Source: Nakaseomyces glabratus (Eukaryota > Ascomycota > Saccharomycetes > Saccharomycetales > Saccharomycetaceae). Taken from it: DNA of 64,000 nt. Below the pieces are notes generated by a model. It made no database searches. It saw only the letters and a program-made list of their open reading frames with translations, and was not told the DNA's origin. The position numbers were made by a program, and so were the translations under genes. The stretch is taken from contig NC_088951.1 of NCBI RefSeq assembly GCF_010111755.1, positions 124,001 to 188,000 of the forward strand, in the 5' to 3' direction. Shown in pieces: positions 10,221 through 20,245 of the stretch; positions within the stretch are counted from its first letter, which is position 1, and each line of letters opens with the position of its first letter.

Positions 10221-10245
10221 CTCACCGTGTAACTCACCGTGTAAG
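10207..10245 (+). repeat. Triple 12-13 bp repeat spanning the PLC1 stop codon
   Basis: The unit CACCGTGTAACT occurs three times in a row (the last ends GTAAGC). The first copy encodes the last residues and the TAA stop of PLC1, and the other two follow directly, so each copy brings its own TAA in the 12-base register. Confidence 0.8.
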
Positions 10246-10310
10246 CGGACTACCAAAAACACGAAAACCGAGCAGCGAGAGATAAAGAAAAAGGAACTGC
10301 TTAAGCTTGG

Positions 10311-10317
10311 TATATAA
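10311..10317 (+). promoter_or_regulatory. TATA box of ACM1
   Basis: TATATAA lies 62 bp before the chosen ACM1 start. This argues against the in-frame upstream ATG at 10307, which overlaps the box. Confidence 0.65.
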
Positions 10318-10378
10318 GGGAAGGGCGGTGCTCTCTTGCAGTGTAGTTCCTGTCTACTCCCAGACGCACCAAACCAAC

Positions 10379-10690
10379 ATGAGAGTCACTAAAGTTAGGT
10401 CACCTGTGAAGGTATACGAGGAGAGCCGTGAGACGAGGCAGCGGGTTCTGTCTAGCGTCAAGGCCAGGCTGGAACTGCACGACGACAAAGAGAACATCAC
10501 ACAGAACATCACACAGAACATCACAAAAAGTAGCACTCTTAACAGTGCCACACACAACTGTACAACCGCCAATGGCTCGCCCAAGACTACAACACGTAGG
10601 ACGAGCCTGCCGCTGAGGCCGCTTGACACATCGAGGCACAAGGGGTACCTGCACGACCTGCGAAGAGACACTGTGCGGGCACTACAGTAA
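10379..10690 (+). CDS. ACM1: Acm1-like inhibitor of APC/C-Cdh1 (short form)
   Basis: 103-residue basic protein in the YPL267W position directly after PLC1. S. cerevisiae Acm1 (209 residues) is a pseudosubstrate that binds Cdh1 and blocks the anaphase-promoting complex, using a KEN box and destruction boxes, under Cdk control. Here the sequence shows a KEN box (DDKEN, residues 36-40), an RxxL destruction-box-like stretch RTSLPLRPL near residue 75, and Cdk-type sites RSPVK (7-11) and GSPK. The KEN box is followed by three NIT/NITQ repeats encoded by a 12-base tandem repeat. The start at 10379 is preferred because a TATA box lies just upstream. The protein is only half the usual length, so identity relies on synteny plus motifs. 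Confidence 0.75.
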   Translation: MRVTKVRSPVKVYEESRETRQRVLSSVKARLELHDDKENITQNITQNITKSSTLNSATHNCTTANGSPKTTTRRTSLPLRPLDTSRHKGYLHDLRRDTVRALQ

Positions 10691-11714
10691 CTTACATAGC
10701 AAATGACATAGTTAATAGCATAGCTAAATACACGAATACGTAACAGAAAAGCAAACGAATACCCAATAGACGCATTTACATCTCCGCCACACCCCTCCAT
10801 TGTTTTTATCTCGAGAGGGCACCGAACTCCTCTGCACCCCATTCTGTGCAGGAAAGCATAGATTGCATAGAGATTGCATAGAGATTGCAGAAGAGATTGC
10901 AGAAGAGATTGCAGAGAGATTGTAGATATGGCGGTAGATATGGCAGTAGCCTAAGAGATCGGGCATTGTGCCGAAATTCCACGGGGAATTTAGTGGGCAG
11001 GTTGCCACCGGGCAGCTTCCACTGCTCCGAGACCCTGATCACAGACGTGGAGAATAATCTGCGACAACAAGGTGGAACTTCCCCACAGATACGCCTGCAC
11101 GATCGTAAAAACGTAAACAAAAGAGATAAGGGTCCTGATAAGATAAGAGATAACTGCGGGGGGGAGGACACCCCCTCACAAACAAAGGGCCAAGAGAGAG
11201 GGAGAGGGAGAGAGTCACACAATGCCAACAACATTCCTCAGAGAGACTCGCACAGAGGTATGTGCAGTGCCCTTGAAAGATGCGACTCCTTCGCAAAGAG
11301 AAAGTTGGAGATGACCTCCCAGGATGAGACAGCGGTATCGCTGATGACGTAGACAGCATCGCGGGGAGGAGGGCATGGGGGAAGTCTCAGTACTAAGCAA
11401 GAGCTAAGAGCAGAGCTAAGAGCAGAGCTAAGAGCAGAGCTTAGTAGAGCTTAGTGGAACTGAGTAGAAGTAAGCAGGAGCTAAGTTAGGAAGGAGCAGC
11501 ACTGACGGGAGTGACGGGAGTGACGGGGGAACGGGACAGCGCGGCGATAGTTCTCCGGTTTCTGACCGGATAGACGGAGATGTCACTTTTGTCTTGCACC
11601 TCGAGGCCAACCGAGGATCCATTGCCGATCTCGTTACTATATAAGGTAACGCATTGTCAGCGACTTACTCCCTTCCACCAACCAGTGACACTGACAAAAA
11701 AAAACCATACAACC
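10691..11714. promoter_or_regulatory. DIP5 promoter region with GATA cluster and TATA box
   Basis: 1 kb with no gene I can support; S. cerevisiae has DIM1 here, and it is absent. GATAA motifs cluster at 11125-11130, 11137-11142, 11142-11147 and 11149-11153, the core for Gln3/Gat1 nitrogen regulation, which fits an amino-acid permease. TATATAAG lies at 11638-11645, 70 bp before the DIP5 ATG. Two tandem repeat tracts lie here: GATTGCATAGA/GATTGCAGAA units at about 10858-10922 and AGAGCTAAGAGC units at about 11399-11450. Confidence 0.6.
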
Positions 11715-13556
11715 ATGACTACCACGCTGTCTGTACCACCTGTGTTCTCTGAGAACCACTCGATGGTCTCGCTGGGCGCCTCTGACTCGCGCGGGCACCA
11801 CTTGACTGAACACACTCACCATGAACACCATGTGAACCACGTTAACCACGACAAGAAGGACGGTCTGGACATCAACGACATGGACAACCTGTCCACGGTC
11901 TCGTCCCGTCTGGAGGACTCTGAGAAGCAAGACGACTACATGGACGATGGTAAGGACGAGCACACCAGACTGCGCAAGGACCTGAAGGCGCGCCACATCT
12001 CCATGATCGCCATCGGTGGCTCCATCGGTACGGGTCTGCTGATCGGTACTGGTAACTCATTGTATACGGCTGGCCCCATGTCGATGTTTATCGCCTACGC
12101 CTTCGTTGGTGTGCTGGTGTTCTTCACCATGGCCGCCCTGGGAGAGATGGCCTCTTACATCCCACTAGATGGTTTCACCAGTTACGCCTCCAGATACTGT
12201 GACCCAGCTCTGGGTTTCGCCGTCGGCTACGCATACTTGTGTAAGTACCTGATCTTGCCTCCAAACCAATTGACCGCTGCAGCTCTGGTTATCCAATACT
12301 GGCTAGACCGTGAGCAGGTCAACCCTGGTGTATGGATCACCATCTTCCTTGTTATCATCGTCGCCATGAACTTCATCGGTGTCAAATTCTTCGGTGAATT
12401 CGAGTTCTGGCTATCCACTTTCAAAGTCATCGTCATGATCGGTCTGATCATCTTGCTGTTTGTGATCATGCTTGGTGGTGGCCCAACCCACGACCGTTTG
12501 GGTTTCAGATTCTACGACCATCCAGGTGCCTTCAAACCATACTCAAAGTCCATCGACGGCTCCAAGGGTAAGTTCGTCGCCTTCGTCGCCGTGCTAGTTT
12601 ACGCCTTGTTCGCCTACTTGGGTATTGAATTGACTGGTATCGTCGCCGCAGAAGCAGCAAACCCAAGAAAGTCCATTCCAAAGGCCATCAAACTAACAAT
12701 GTACCGTATCATCGTCTTCTATTTGGTCACCATCTTCCTGCTAGGTATGTGTGTCGCATACGATGACCCATTGCTAAAGAAGGCCAAGACCTCAGGTACT
12801 GGTGCTGCTGCTTCTCCATACGTTGTCGCTATTATCAACTCCGGTATCAAGGCCCTACCTCACATCTTCAACGCCTGTGTGCTAATGTTTGTCTTCAGTG
12901 CATGTAACTCTGACTTGTACGTCGCTTCCAGAACCCTTTACGGTTTGGCAATCGACAACAAGGCTCCAAAGATATTCGCCGTCACCAACAGATGGGGTGT
13001 GCCATACTACTCGCTTCTAATGAGTTCCTGCTTCTGTCTATTGGCATACATGAGTGTCTCCTCCGGTTCCGCCAAGATCTTCAACTACTTCGTTAATGTT
13101 GTCTCCATCTTCGGTCTATTAAGTTGGATCAGTATCTTGATCACCTACCTTTGCTTCTTCAGAGCTGTCAAGGCCCAAAATGTCGACAGATCCAGATTCG
13201 CTTACCGTGCTCCATTCCAACCATACGGTTCTTACTTCACTCTAGCTTTCTGTATTTTGATTGCCTTCATTAAGAACTTCACCGTCTTCTTGAACCACCA
13301 CTTCGACTACAAGAATTTCATCACTGGTTACATCGGTATCCCAGTGTTCGTGATCTCTTACTTCGGCTACAAATTCGTTAAGAAGACTAAGATCTGGAAG
13401 CCAGAGGAAGTCGATCTATACACTTTCAAGGCTGCCATCGATGAAGAAGAAGAACAAGGTAAGATCGCTGACGCTGAAAGGAGAGAAAGATTGAAGAACA
13501 GTAAGACTAAGGGATGGGACTGGTTCTACGAAAAGGTCCTTGGTAACATCTTCTGA
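11715..13556 (+). CDS. DIP5: Dicarboxylic amino-acid permease (Dip5 type)
   Basis: 613 residues from the ATG at 11715 (S. cerevisiae Dip5 has 608). An in-frame ATG at 11580 would lie before the TATA box at 11638-11645 and is rejected. The protein belongs to the yeast amino-acid transporter (APC) family: a charged, His-rich cytoplasmic N-tail of about 90 residues, then the signature KARHISMIAIGGSIGTGLL that opens transmembrane segment 1, twelve predicted membrane spans, and a charged C-tail. Dip5 imports glutamate and aspartate at the plasma membrane. The gene follows ACM1, near its YPL265W position, with DIM1 missing. Codons are strongly biased (GGT, GCC, TTG, AGA), as in a well-expressed gene. 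GATAA boxes upstream suggest control by nitrogen source. Confidence 0.9.
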   Translation: MTTTLSVPPVFSENHSMVSLGASDSRGHHLTEHTHHEHHVNHVNHDKKDGLDINDMDNLSTVSSRLEDSEKQDDYMDDGKDEHTRLRKDLKARHISMIAIGGSIGTGLLIGTGNSLYTAGPMSMFIAYAFVGVLVFFTMAALGEMASYIPLDGFTSYASRYCDPALGFAVGYAYLCKYLILPPNQLTAAALVIQYWLDREQVNPGVWITIFLVIIVAMNFIGVKFFGEFEFWLSTFKVIVMIGLIILLFVIMLGGGPTHDRLGFRFYDHPGAFKPYSKSIDGSKGKFVAFVAVLVYALFAYLGIELTGIVAAEAANPRKSIPKAIKLTMYRIIVFYLVTIFLLGMCVAYDDPLLKKAKTSGTGAAASPYVVAIINSGIKALPHIFNACVLMFVFSACNSDLYVASRTLYGLAIDNKAPKIFAVTNRWGVPYYSLLMSSCFCLLAYMSVSSGSAKIFNYFVNVVSIFGLLSWISILITYLCFFRAVKAQNVDRSRFAYRAPFQPYGSYFTLAFCILIAFIKNFTVFLNHHFDYKNFITGYIGIPVFVISYFGYKFVKKTKIWKPEEVDLYTFKAAIDEEEEQGKIADAERRERLKNSKTKGWDWFYEKVLGNIF

Positions 13557-16427
13557 TTTTTCATAAGACAAAGAAAAACATTGAGAAAAAAACCCTCACA
13601 TCGTAACTTATACGCTCATTTAACATTAATTGGTTTTATCTTACTATTTTTATTTTTACTTCCAGGTTCGGTTGTTTTTTTATTATATTTCCTAATCCAA
13701 AGAACCCTCGTTTGGCAATTTTATTTTATCACCATACATGAGGATAGACATGACCCCCCAAAGCATTGTTTTTTATTTTTTTTATTATAGCACTTTCATT
13801 TTACAAAAATTTCAAACGTTACGACTTAATTTTTTGAGTTTTATTCCCATAGAAGCCACGGTTACTAATTATAATGACATCTCATCTCGGTGAGAAAGAT
13901 GTAACAGCCGCAACACAATCACTCAACTAGAATAGACATTCTAATACGCGCACAAAAGGAATAAGAGGGATATCATATATGCCAACAAATGACATATTTC
14001 TGACATCCTTATTTTTATTCCATTTGATTTTAATTATCACGACTTGTAGTAGTACGAGGGTTACATTGTGTCTATTTTCGGGTTTAGTACCTAGAAAGAC
14101 AATGAGCGTGCAATCCACATAAAGGAATTCTTATTTAGTTCCAGGAAAGTTGCCAATAAACCCTACGTCGAAGAACTTCTGTTTACTTCTAGTTAATATT
14201 TAATAATATTCTGAATATAAAAATTTCCCATTATATTTTCAACTTTTTGTTCTACTTTTCTTTTCCCTATTTATTTTTAAAAGTTCTATTTTTACTTTTG
14301 CCCTTGCGGCCTATTACAAATGAAAACAAACATCATACAACTCAATATTTCTTATTAGAATAAACTGACCGTAACGGATCAATGGGCCCCAATTCAAGGA
14401 ACGACGAATTGCTTATTAGTGCCGATGCTCTACTTCAGATGCCTCCCATGAGTAAACTTTGTAAACCCTCAGAATAACAAGAAAGACCATACAGTCTTGT
14501 ATGTTCTGGAAAGCTCAAGTTCCCGGCATATTTCATTGTACTTACGCTAGGAATCGCCGAGCGGAGAATTCTTTGTGCCCATTTATGTTTTCTACAGCAA
14601 GGGGTTAGAAGTCCAAATAATAGATGCCGAATCTTATTCCCGACCATTCAGAGTTTCGCCTGCTAAACTGAATCCCATTCACTACTATTACACATTCTAC
14701 AAAGTAGCCCCTTTTCACAAGTCAAATAAGGATTTAGAATGCAAAAGGTGTCCCAATTGCACGAATTTCTAAGACTACCAAGCATCGTTGCTTATAGCTC
14801 TGAAGGCAGGTTTTGGTTTGTCCAATAATATCAGCTCAATTCAGTTTTAACACATTTCTTTTTTCCTTTTTCATTCTCATTTCTAATTTCTAATTTTCAA
14901 TTTTTTGAGTTTTAATTTTTTCTTCCACAGAATAACAATTGCTAGTATGGGGAGGACATTGATCCCCACTCTCATACTGTAAATTACCCCTGCAGAAGAA
15001 CCAATTTTTGCCACTTTTGGGCATTACAGTTGATTGAGGCCCCCCCGACTCTAACGATTATTTCTTTTGGTCCTGATGCACAGGAATCGTACCAGCTGGA
15101 GAAAGCTTGTCGTAAATTCCCTCTATCCATACCTTCAAGGGAATATTCTAGGCACTTTCGATTTGCCCTTCTCCCATCCATTAATACCTGGGAAAGGGTC
15201 CCTTCCACCCCCCCATGGGGATTTATTTGCCCTCCAGAGTATGGAACAATTCTATGCTCTTATTCCCCATTGTTCAACACAAGGCCGTAGGCAAGCTTCT
15301 GTGTATATCAAGAAACTAAAAAAGCAATTTTTTCGAAAGACACAATAGGAATACTACTTGACATAGAAATACTGGTATGGCCAGTGTGAGCCTGGGGTTA
15401 ATCTGTAATATGCGGTCAAATCTGGAAGTACACTTCCTATCGTCTGTAGTAAATCGGATGCCAGAGTCTTGTCGTACTGGTGAAACGAGGCTAACCTTTG
15501 AGCAACCTCTCTGGGATAACAAGAAGTTAGCGGACACTGTTCTTATCTAACCATTGGGCTAAAGAGGAGGTAACAAAAGGTAGTGGAATTCTCCATAAAA
15601 ATAGCTGAAATAAAAACAATTGAAATGAAATAATTGTAAAAAAAAGAAAAAGAAAAAGCCCTTGCTGCTTATAGTACTCATTGAGAATAAGGTATTACAT
15701 CACCCATATCAAACAATAGTAGGCTGTAGGAAACAAAACGTCCTGGGCAAGACGGAAATCAAGTAATAAAGAAAAATGGTGTTATTTCGGAATCTTCTAT
15801 ATTTGTACCGCTTTTGGCAATACAACAGCAAAGAAGTGGAAGAGACCCTCTAGATCATGTGTAGAAGAAGGACAACGAGATCCCAGCAGGTTATTTTTAA
15901 TTGTCAAAAGGTATATTCACGGGTTTTCCTTTTACTATGTGCTTCTTTTTATCAATTGATCCAAAACTAAATTCTGTGGGAAACTATGATTTTTTTTTGC
16001 CCTTAGATTGCACTGTATGAACATTCATGTTCATTGTAATTAAGTTCACATGGGTCCCCTTCAGCAAGTCCTTCTGTAAGCAATTGTCCATTTCATTTCA
16101 TTACAATAATCTATTGTAACAGTAAGGGATTAGAAAACTCAGTAGACTGATGTCCGGGATGCTGATGCCCTTCTAAAGTATTTTCCCACTATAGCCGGAT
16201 CAAGGACATTGAAAGGATTTGCTTATTTCAGTTTGATTCAATGAGAAGAAAAAAAAATCTTGCAAGATATCAAAGCCCATTTTTGCAGTCTTTATTTTCC
16301 TATAAATACTAGACATAAATGCAAGATAATCACTCCCTTCCGCTCGAGCAATTTCAATTAATCTTGTATTTTGCTGTAACAGCATTAGATATCGAAGAAA
16401 ACAACAACATTATCCAATTAGTCAAAT
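13557..16427. other. Long gene-poor interval between DIP5 and AQY1
   Basis: 2.9 kb without a supportable protein gene. The flanks are very AT-rich. A stretch at about 14350-15560 has a more balanced base composition and a hairpin at 14944-14978 (outer arms AGTATG/CATACT, inner arms GGGGA/TCCCC), but only short open frames. An AQY1 TATA box (TATAAATA) lies at 16301-16308. The block at 14350-15560 could hold a non-coding RNA or the remains of a lost gene; I could not match it to a known RNA. Confidence 0.4.
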
Positions 16428-17309
16428 ATGGACTCTGATTTGGAAATTCAAAACAAGACACAGGTCGAACATGTCGACAAGATGGGGGACTCAGATGTTC
16501 CTGAATCTGTTTCCAACAGCGCTAACATGCTGAGGTCAAGATTCAATATTGGCCCAGACTCTGTTAGAAACCACGTGATCGCATTTATGGGTGAGTTATG
16601 CGGTACTTTCATGTTCTTGTGGTGTGCCTATGTTATTGCTAACATTGCTAACCATGATGTCTCTTTAAAGGACAGTCCACCACATGGTTCTCACCCAGGT
16701 CAATTGATCATGATTGCCTTGGGTTTCGGTTTTTCCGTTATGTTTTCTATTTGGTGTTTCGTCGGTGTCTCCGGTGGTGCACTTAACCCAGCTGTCTCTC
16801 TATCCTTAGCCTTGGCCAGAGCTATCACCCCAACCAGATGTGTTGTCATGTGGATTGCTCAAATACTTGGTGGTATGGCTGCTGGTGGTGCTGCTTCTGC
16901 TATGACTCCAGGTCCAGTCAAGTTCGACAACGGTCTAGGGCTAGGCTGTTCTAGAACCAGAGGTTTGTTTTTGGAAATGTTCGGTACCGCTATTCTATGT
17001 CTAACTGTCTTAATGACTGCCGTTGAAAAGGGTGAATCTAACTTTATGTGTGCTCTTCCAATTGGTATTTCTCTATTTATCGGCCATCTTGCCCTAACCG
17101 CCTACACTGGTACCGGTGTCAACCCAGCTAGATCTTTTGGTGCTGCTCTAGCTAAGAGATATTTCCCACACTACCACTGGATCTACTGGATTGGTCCATT
17201 ATTGGGTGCTATCTTGGCTTGGTTTGTCTGGCAAGTTCTACAATGGCTAGACTACGCTAACTATGTTGCCAGAGAGAAGGAGGCCGCTGAAAAGGCCAAG
17301 ACCCATTAA
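16428..17309 (+). CDS. AQY1: Orthodox aquaporin (water channel)
   Basis: 293 residues, a MIP-family channel with six membrane spans and the two pore motifs, NPA in GGALNPAVS (about residue 124) and NPA in [11 protein letters not shown] (about residue 234). The selectivity-filter region has the His in FIGHLAL and the Arg of NPAR, as in water-only channels. The loops lack the long extensions of the glycerol facilitator Fps1, so an Aqy1/Aqy2-type plasma-membrane water channel is the best call (S. cerevisiae Aqy1 has 305 residues). A TATA box at 16301-16308 supports the start. It lies beside DIP5 and a GIT1-family transporter, outside the S. cerevisiae gene order. Confidence 0.9.
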   Translation: MDSDLEIQNKTQVEHVDKMGDSDVPESVSNSANMLRSRFNIGPDSVRNHVIAFMGELCGTFMFLWCAYVIANIANHDVSLKDSPPHGSHPGQLIMIALGFGFSVMFSIWCFVGVSGGALNPAVSLSLALARAITPTRCVVMWIAQILGGMAAGGAASAMTPGPVKFDNGLGLGCSRTRGLFLEMFGTAILCLTVLMTAVEKGESNFMCALPIGISLFIGHLALTAYTGTGVNPARSFGAALAKRYFPHYHWIYWIGPLLGAILAWFVWQVLQWLDYANYVAREKEAAEKAKTH

Positions 17310-18153
17310 ATAATAGAGTATCTCTACTGCAGCAACCAAATTCTAACTATTTAATTCTTAGAAATTTTCAAACTACAAGTCGCTACACTATTGCATTGCA
17401 ATTTTTATCATAAATTGTTTCAAGTAACAGCACAGCGCAATGCAATCTATTCAGTTCGCACAGCATTTCATTACATAACTTTTACCTAATAATTTCTCTA
17501 ATTCTAATTCACATATACTTCTCGTTATTTAGCGCAATTTCAAAAATAGACATTTGAACTTTAATGTGGTTCTTTTTCATTTTAGTATATTCTTCTATTG
17601 TCTATAAATTAGGAATTGAAAGTATTGAAAATCATGTATACCAGATTCAAGGTATATATACTAATTACTACTCAAAAGAAGGTATTAATTTAGGGAGAAA
17701 GCTATTATCATTAATTGACTACTATACATAATTAATTACAGTTTGTCTCAACTCGAAGACGTTTAGCAGCCTTTGAGACTTTGAGTGTATCTTGTATCAG
17801 TTTGTAAATAGAAGCTCCCAGAATTTTAGGTACAATTATCAAGGTTTAACAACAAAAAAAAAAAGAAATAGTAATAAAAGTTTTCTCAAGAACTTAACAA
17901 TCAATGCAAAATTAGAGTATTTTAAGGAACAGATCATAAAAAAAGTGTCTGATTTTATGAACAATTTTAATCAGCACATATCAATAGTTAGTGGAATGGG
18001 AGCTCACAATGGTAAGAATAATAAAAAATAGAACAGTAGGTACATTCGAAGATTGTTTTTTGCATCTAACAAAGAGCAATCGGCAAGAAAAACGTAGTTG
18101 ACCTTTTAAGAATAGTAAGACGGATATGGAGAAGCGTAATGCCTGAGGAGCAA
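17310..18153. other. Convergent 3' region of AQY1 and the GIT1-like gene
   Basis: 844 bp, AT-rich, between two converging genes. A 79-codon A-rich frame at 17792-18031 starts at a non-ATG codon and has low-complexity composition, so it is not called. No RNA gene is visible. Confidence 0.4.
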
Positions 18154-19749
18154 TTATTTGTCAAAGGCCTTCTCGTTAATTTCGGAGTTCTTGACGGAGA
18201 TAGTGGACAATTCACTCTCGTCGTCGGTTTGAATACCCATTGTAGACAAGTCATAGCCGGTGGATGCCAAGTATTCCATGAACTTATCGTCTTCCCTCTT
18301 CATGGCGTCCTGGTCCAAGTCAGGCAAGAACAAGAATGCTAGCAGAGCGGAGAAACAGCAAAGGGCAGAAGAGACGTAGTAAGGGCTGCTTAGGCCGTGG
18401 TTCTTGATCAGTGATGGGAAAACGTATGTACCAACGAAGGCGCCTACTTTACCGATCATTGCGGCGACACCATATAGAGTGGCTCTTACTGGTGTGGCGT
18501 TAACCTTTGAAGCGACGACACCCATGTTGTTACCGGCAGACAGTTCACCGAGTGTGATGAAGACACCGTACATGAACACGAAGCCGACGATATGTCTCTT
18601 TAAGTGGTCTAGGGAGCCGGCGAGGGCGAAACCGATGGCTGCCTGGACAATTAGACCCACGGAGATCACTAGACGTGGGCCGAAGTAGTCAGAGAGCAAA
18701 GCACCGACGATTGAGCCTGGCATATAGAACAAGTTAAACACGACGTTCCAGCCGAAGTTCTTGTACAAAGGTGCGTCCTTTGGCAGCACTAGGCCGATGA
18801 TAATGGAAGAGTAGGTACCGAAAGCGTAAGAGGAGAAGTCATAGAGGAACCAGATGATGGATACGATTGCCACTCTGAACCAGTAGAACTTGATGATTCT
18901 CCAGACGGGCACTTTTCTGTTAAACCTTGTTTCGCGGAACTTCTTGCCCTCTTTGTAGAACAGTCTTAGCACGAACAGAGAGCAAGGCGGGATGGCACCT
19001 AGGCCGATGGTGATTCTCCAGACTGGGGTCAAGTGGTGGGAGCCGCAGATCCACAGGAGCACCAGAGGGACGAATGCTCCGATGACGAAGCCGAAGTCGA
19101 TCATAGTGTTGGTGAACCAGATGAAGTATCTGTTACGCTTACCGCGGGGCAGCAAGTTCGAGGCCTCTGCGGCGGCGGGGGAGCTACTGGAGTACTCACT
19201 ACCGATGGCGATACCCAGGAAGAATCTGTAAGCGGTCAGCGCTGCGAAGAGGCCACCGGCGTGGGTGTTCGTGGTGCCTTTACCCCATGCACCAGCGCAC
19301 AGGATGGTGAACAGGATCAGCATGGATGTACCGAGCAGCATTGAGAACTTACGGGAGTGGTGGTCTGCCAAATAGCCGAAGATCAGCATACCGCACACGG
19401 TACCGGCGAAGACAATTGATGAGATGTTTCTGATGGCGTGTGACTCGGAGTATTCCTTCCCGTATAGCAGCGATAGGCATGTGGAGACCGTACTGATGGA
19501 GTTGTTGATGTACCCGTCGGAGAACAGCCCTGCACCCGTGGTGATAATGGGCCAGTACTTCTGGAAGCCCTTCTTGTGCTCAGTGCTGTCATTGTCGTTG
19601 TCATTGTCATTGTCGTGGTTGTCATCGTTGGCCTTACTGGCACCGATCGGGTATATCTCGTGCTTGTGTCTGCCGCAGATGGCGTACTTCCACTCGCTGG
19701 CAGAAGTGGGGATATCTCTCAGTACAGGGTTTCTAAGATGCTTGGACAT
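18154..19749 (-). CDS. GIT1-family glycerophosphodiester transporter
   Basis: 531 residues, major facilitator superfamily with 12 membrane spans. It matches the Git1 branch: SDGYINNS in the first span, a GIAIGSEYSSSSPAAAEASN motif after span 4 (Git1 has VGAEYPTSTLSANE at the same place), RVAIVSIIWFLYDFSSYAFGTYSS in span 7, and a cytoplasmic tail with the KFMEYLASTGYDL...DDESE pattern. Git1 proteins take up glycerophosphoinositol and in Candida also glycerophosphocholine, with phosphate starvation control. Near the N-terminus an Asn-Asp repeat is encoded by a hexamer repeat at about 19590-19625. The gene converges with AQY1. A CACGTG box lies 490 bp upstream at 20240-20245. I cannot tell its substrate or which paralogue it is. 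Confidence 0.8.
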   Translation of the reverse strand: MSKHLRNPVLRDIPTSASEWKYAICGRHKHEIYPIGASKANDDNHDNDNDNDNDSTEHKKGFQKYWPIITTGAGLFSDGYINNSISTVSTCLSLLYGKEYSESHAIRNISSIVFAGTVCGMLIFGYLADHHSRKFSMLLGTSMLILFTILCAGAWGKGTTNTHAGGLFAALTAYRFFLGIAIGSEYSSSSPAAAEASNLLPRGKRNRYFIWFTNTMIDFGFVIGAFVPLVLLWICGSHHLTPVWRITIGLGAIPPCSLFVLRLFYKEGKKFRETRFNRKVPVWRIIKFYWFRVAIVSIIWFLYDFSSYAFGTYSSIIIGLVLPKDAPLYKNFGWNVVFNLFYMPGSIVGALLSDYFGPRLVISVGLIVQAAIGFALAGSLDHLKRHIVGFVFMYGVFITLGELSAGNNMGVVASKVNATPVRATLYGVAAMIGKVGAFVGTYVFPSLIKNHGLSSPYYVSSALCCFSALLAFLFLPDLDQDAMKREDDKFMEYLASTGYDLSTMGIQTDDESELSTISVKNSEINEKAFDK

Positions 19750-20245
19750 TTGTGCTTATCTACATTTGTTATAAGATATTGTGTTGTTACAATTGGGGGG
19801 ATAGCCCTTTTTATATACTTTTCTAAAGAATTTTCTGGAACACGTTCCCGGAAGCACATGTCATGCTATTGCATATCCAGAAATTGCAAACACAAGTTGC
19901 AGTTGCACTTGCCAACAAATTGCACAAGCACTTGCACATCCACAAATGGCACAAGTTGCACTAGCAGTTGCACTAGCAGTTGCAAACACAAGTTGCAAAC
20001 ACAAGTTGCACTAGCAGTTGCTGTTGCAGTTGCTGTTGCACAAGTTGCAACTCGAGATGACTCGAAGTACGTCATTTTTCTTGTGAGTCGAGTCGAGTCT
20101 TATCTTTATGGAAAGGAAGGATGCGTGGGGGGGGGATCCATGTGGGTTTTATATGAAAGATAAGACACATGTGGCTGAAGTTATATAAGCACGAGGGGGA
20201 GGGGGGCGTGGGGGGGTGTCGCACGAGGGGTTGATCCTACACGTG
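19750..20245 (-). promoter_or_regulatory. Promoter of the GIT1-like gene with TTGCA repeats and a Pho4-type box
   Basis: A TATA-like stretch lies near 19811-19818. Between about 19880 and 20050 the words CACAAGTTGCA and CTAGCAGTTGCA alternate in short tandem runs, giving more than ten TTGCA cores. CACGTT lies at 19841-19846 and CACGTG at 20240-20245; both are Pho4 core sites, which suits a phosphate-starvation transporter. Confidence 0.5.

Noticed and set aside
10885..11352. 155-codon frame between ACM1 and DIP5
   Set aside because: Its start is a tandem repeat giving KRLQ units, and the rest shows no protein-like pattern; it lies across the DIP5 GATA cluster.
11580..11714. N-terminal extension of DIP5 by 45 codons
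   Set aside because: The upstream ATG lies before a strong TATA box, and the shorter start gives the family length.
15490..15570. tRNA-like stretch on the minus strand (TAGCCCAATGGTTAGA)
   Set aside because: It resembles an A box, but there is no B box at the right distance and no acceptor stem.
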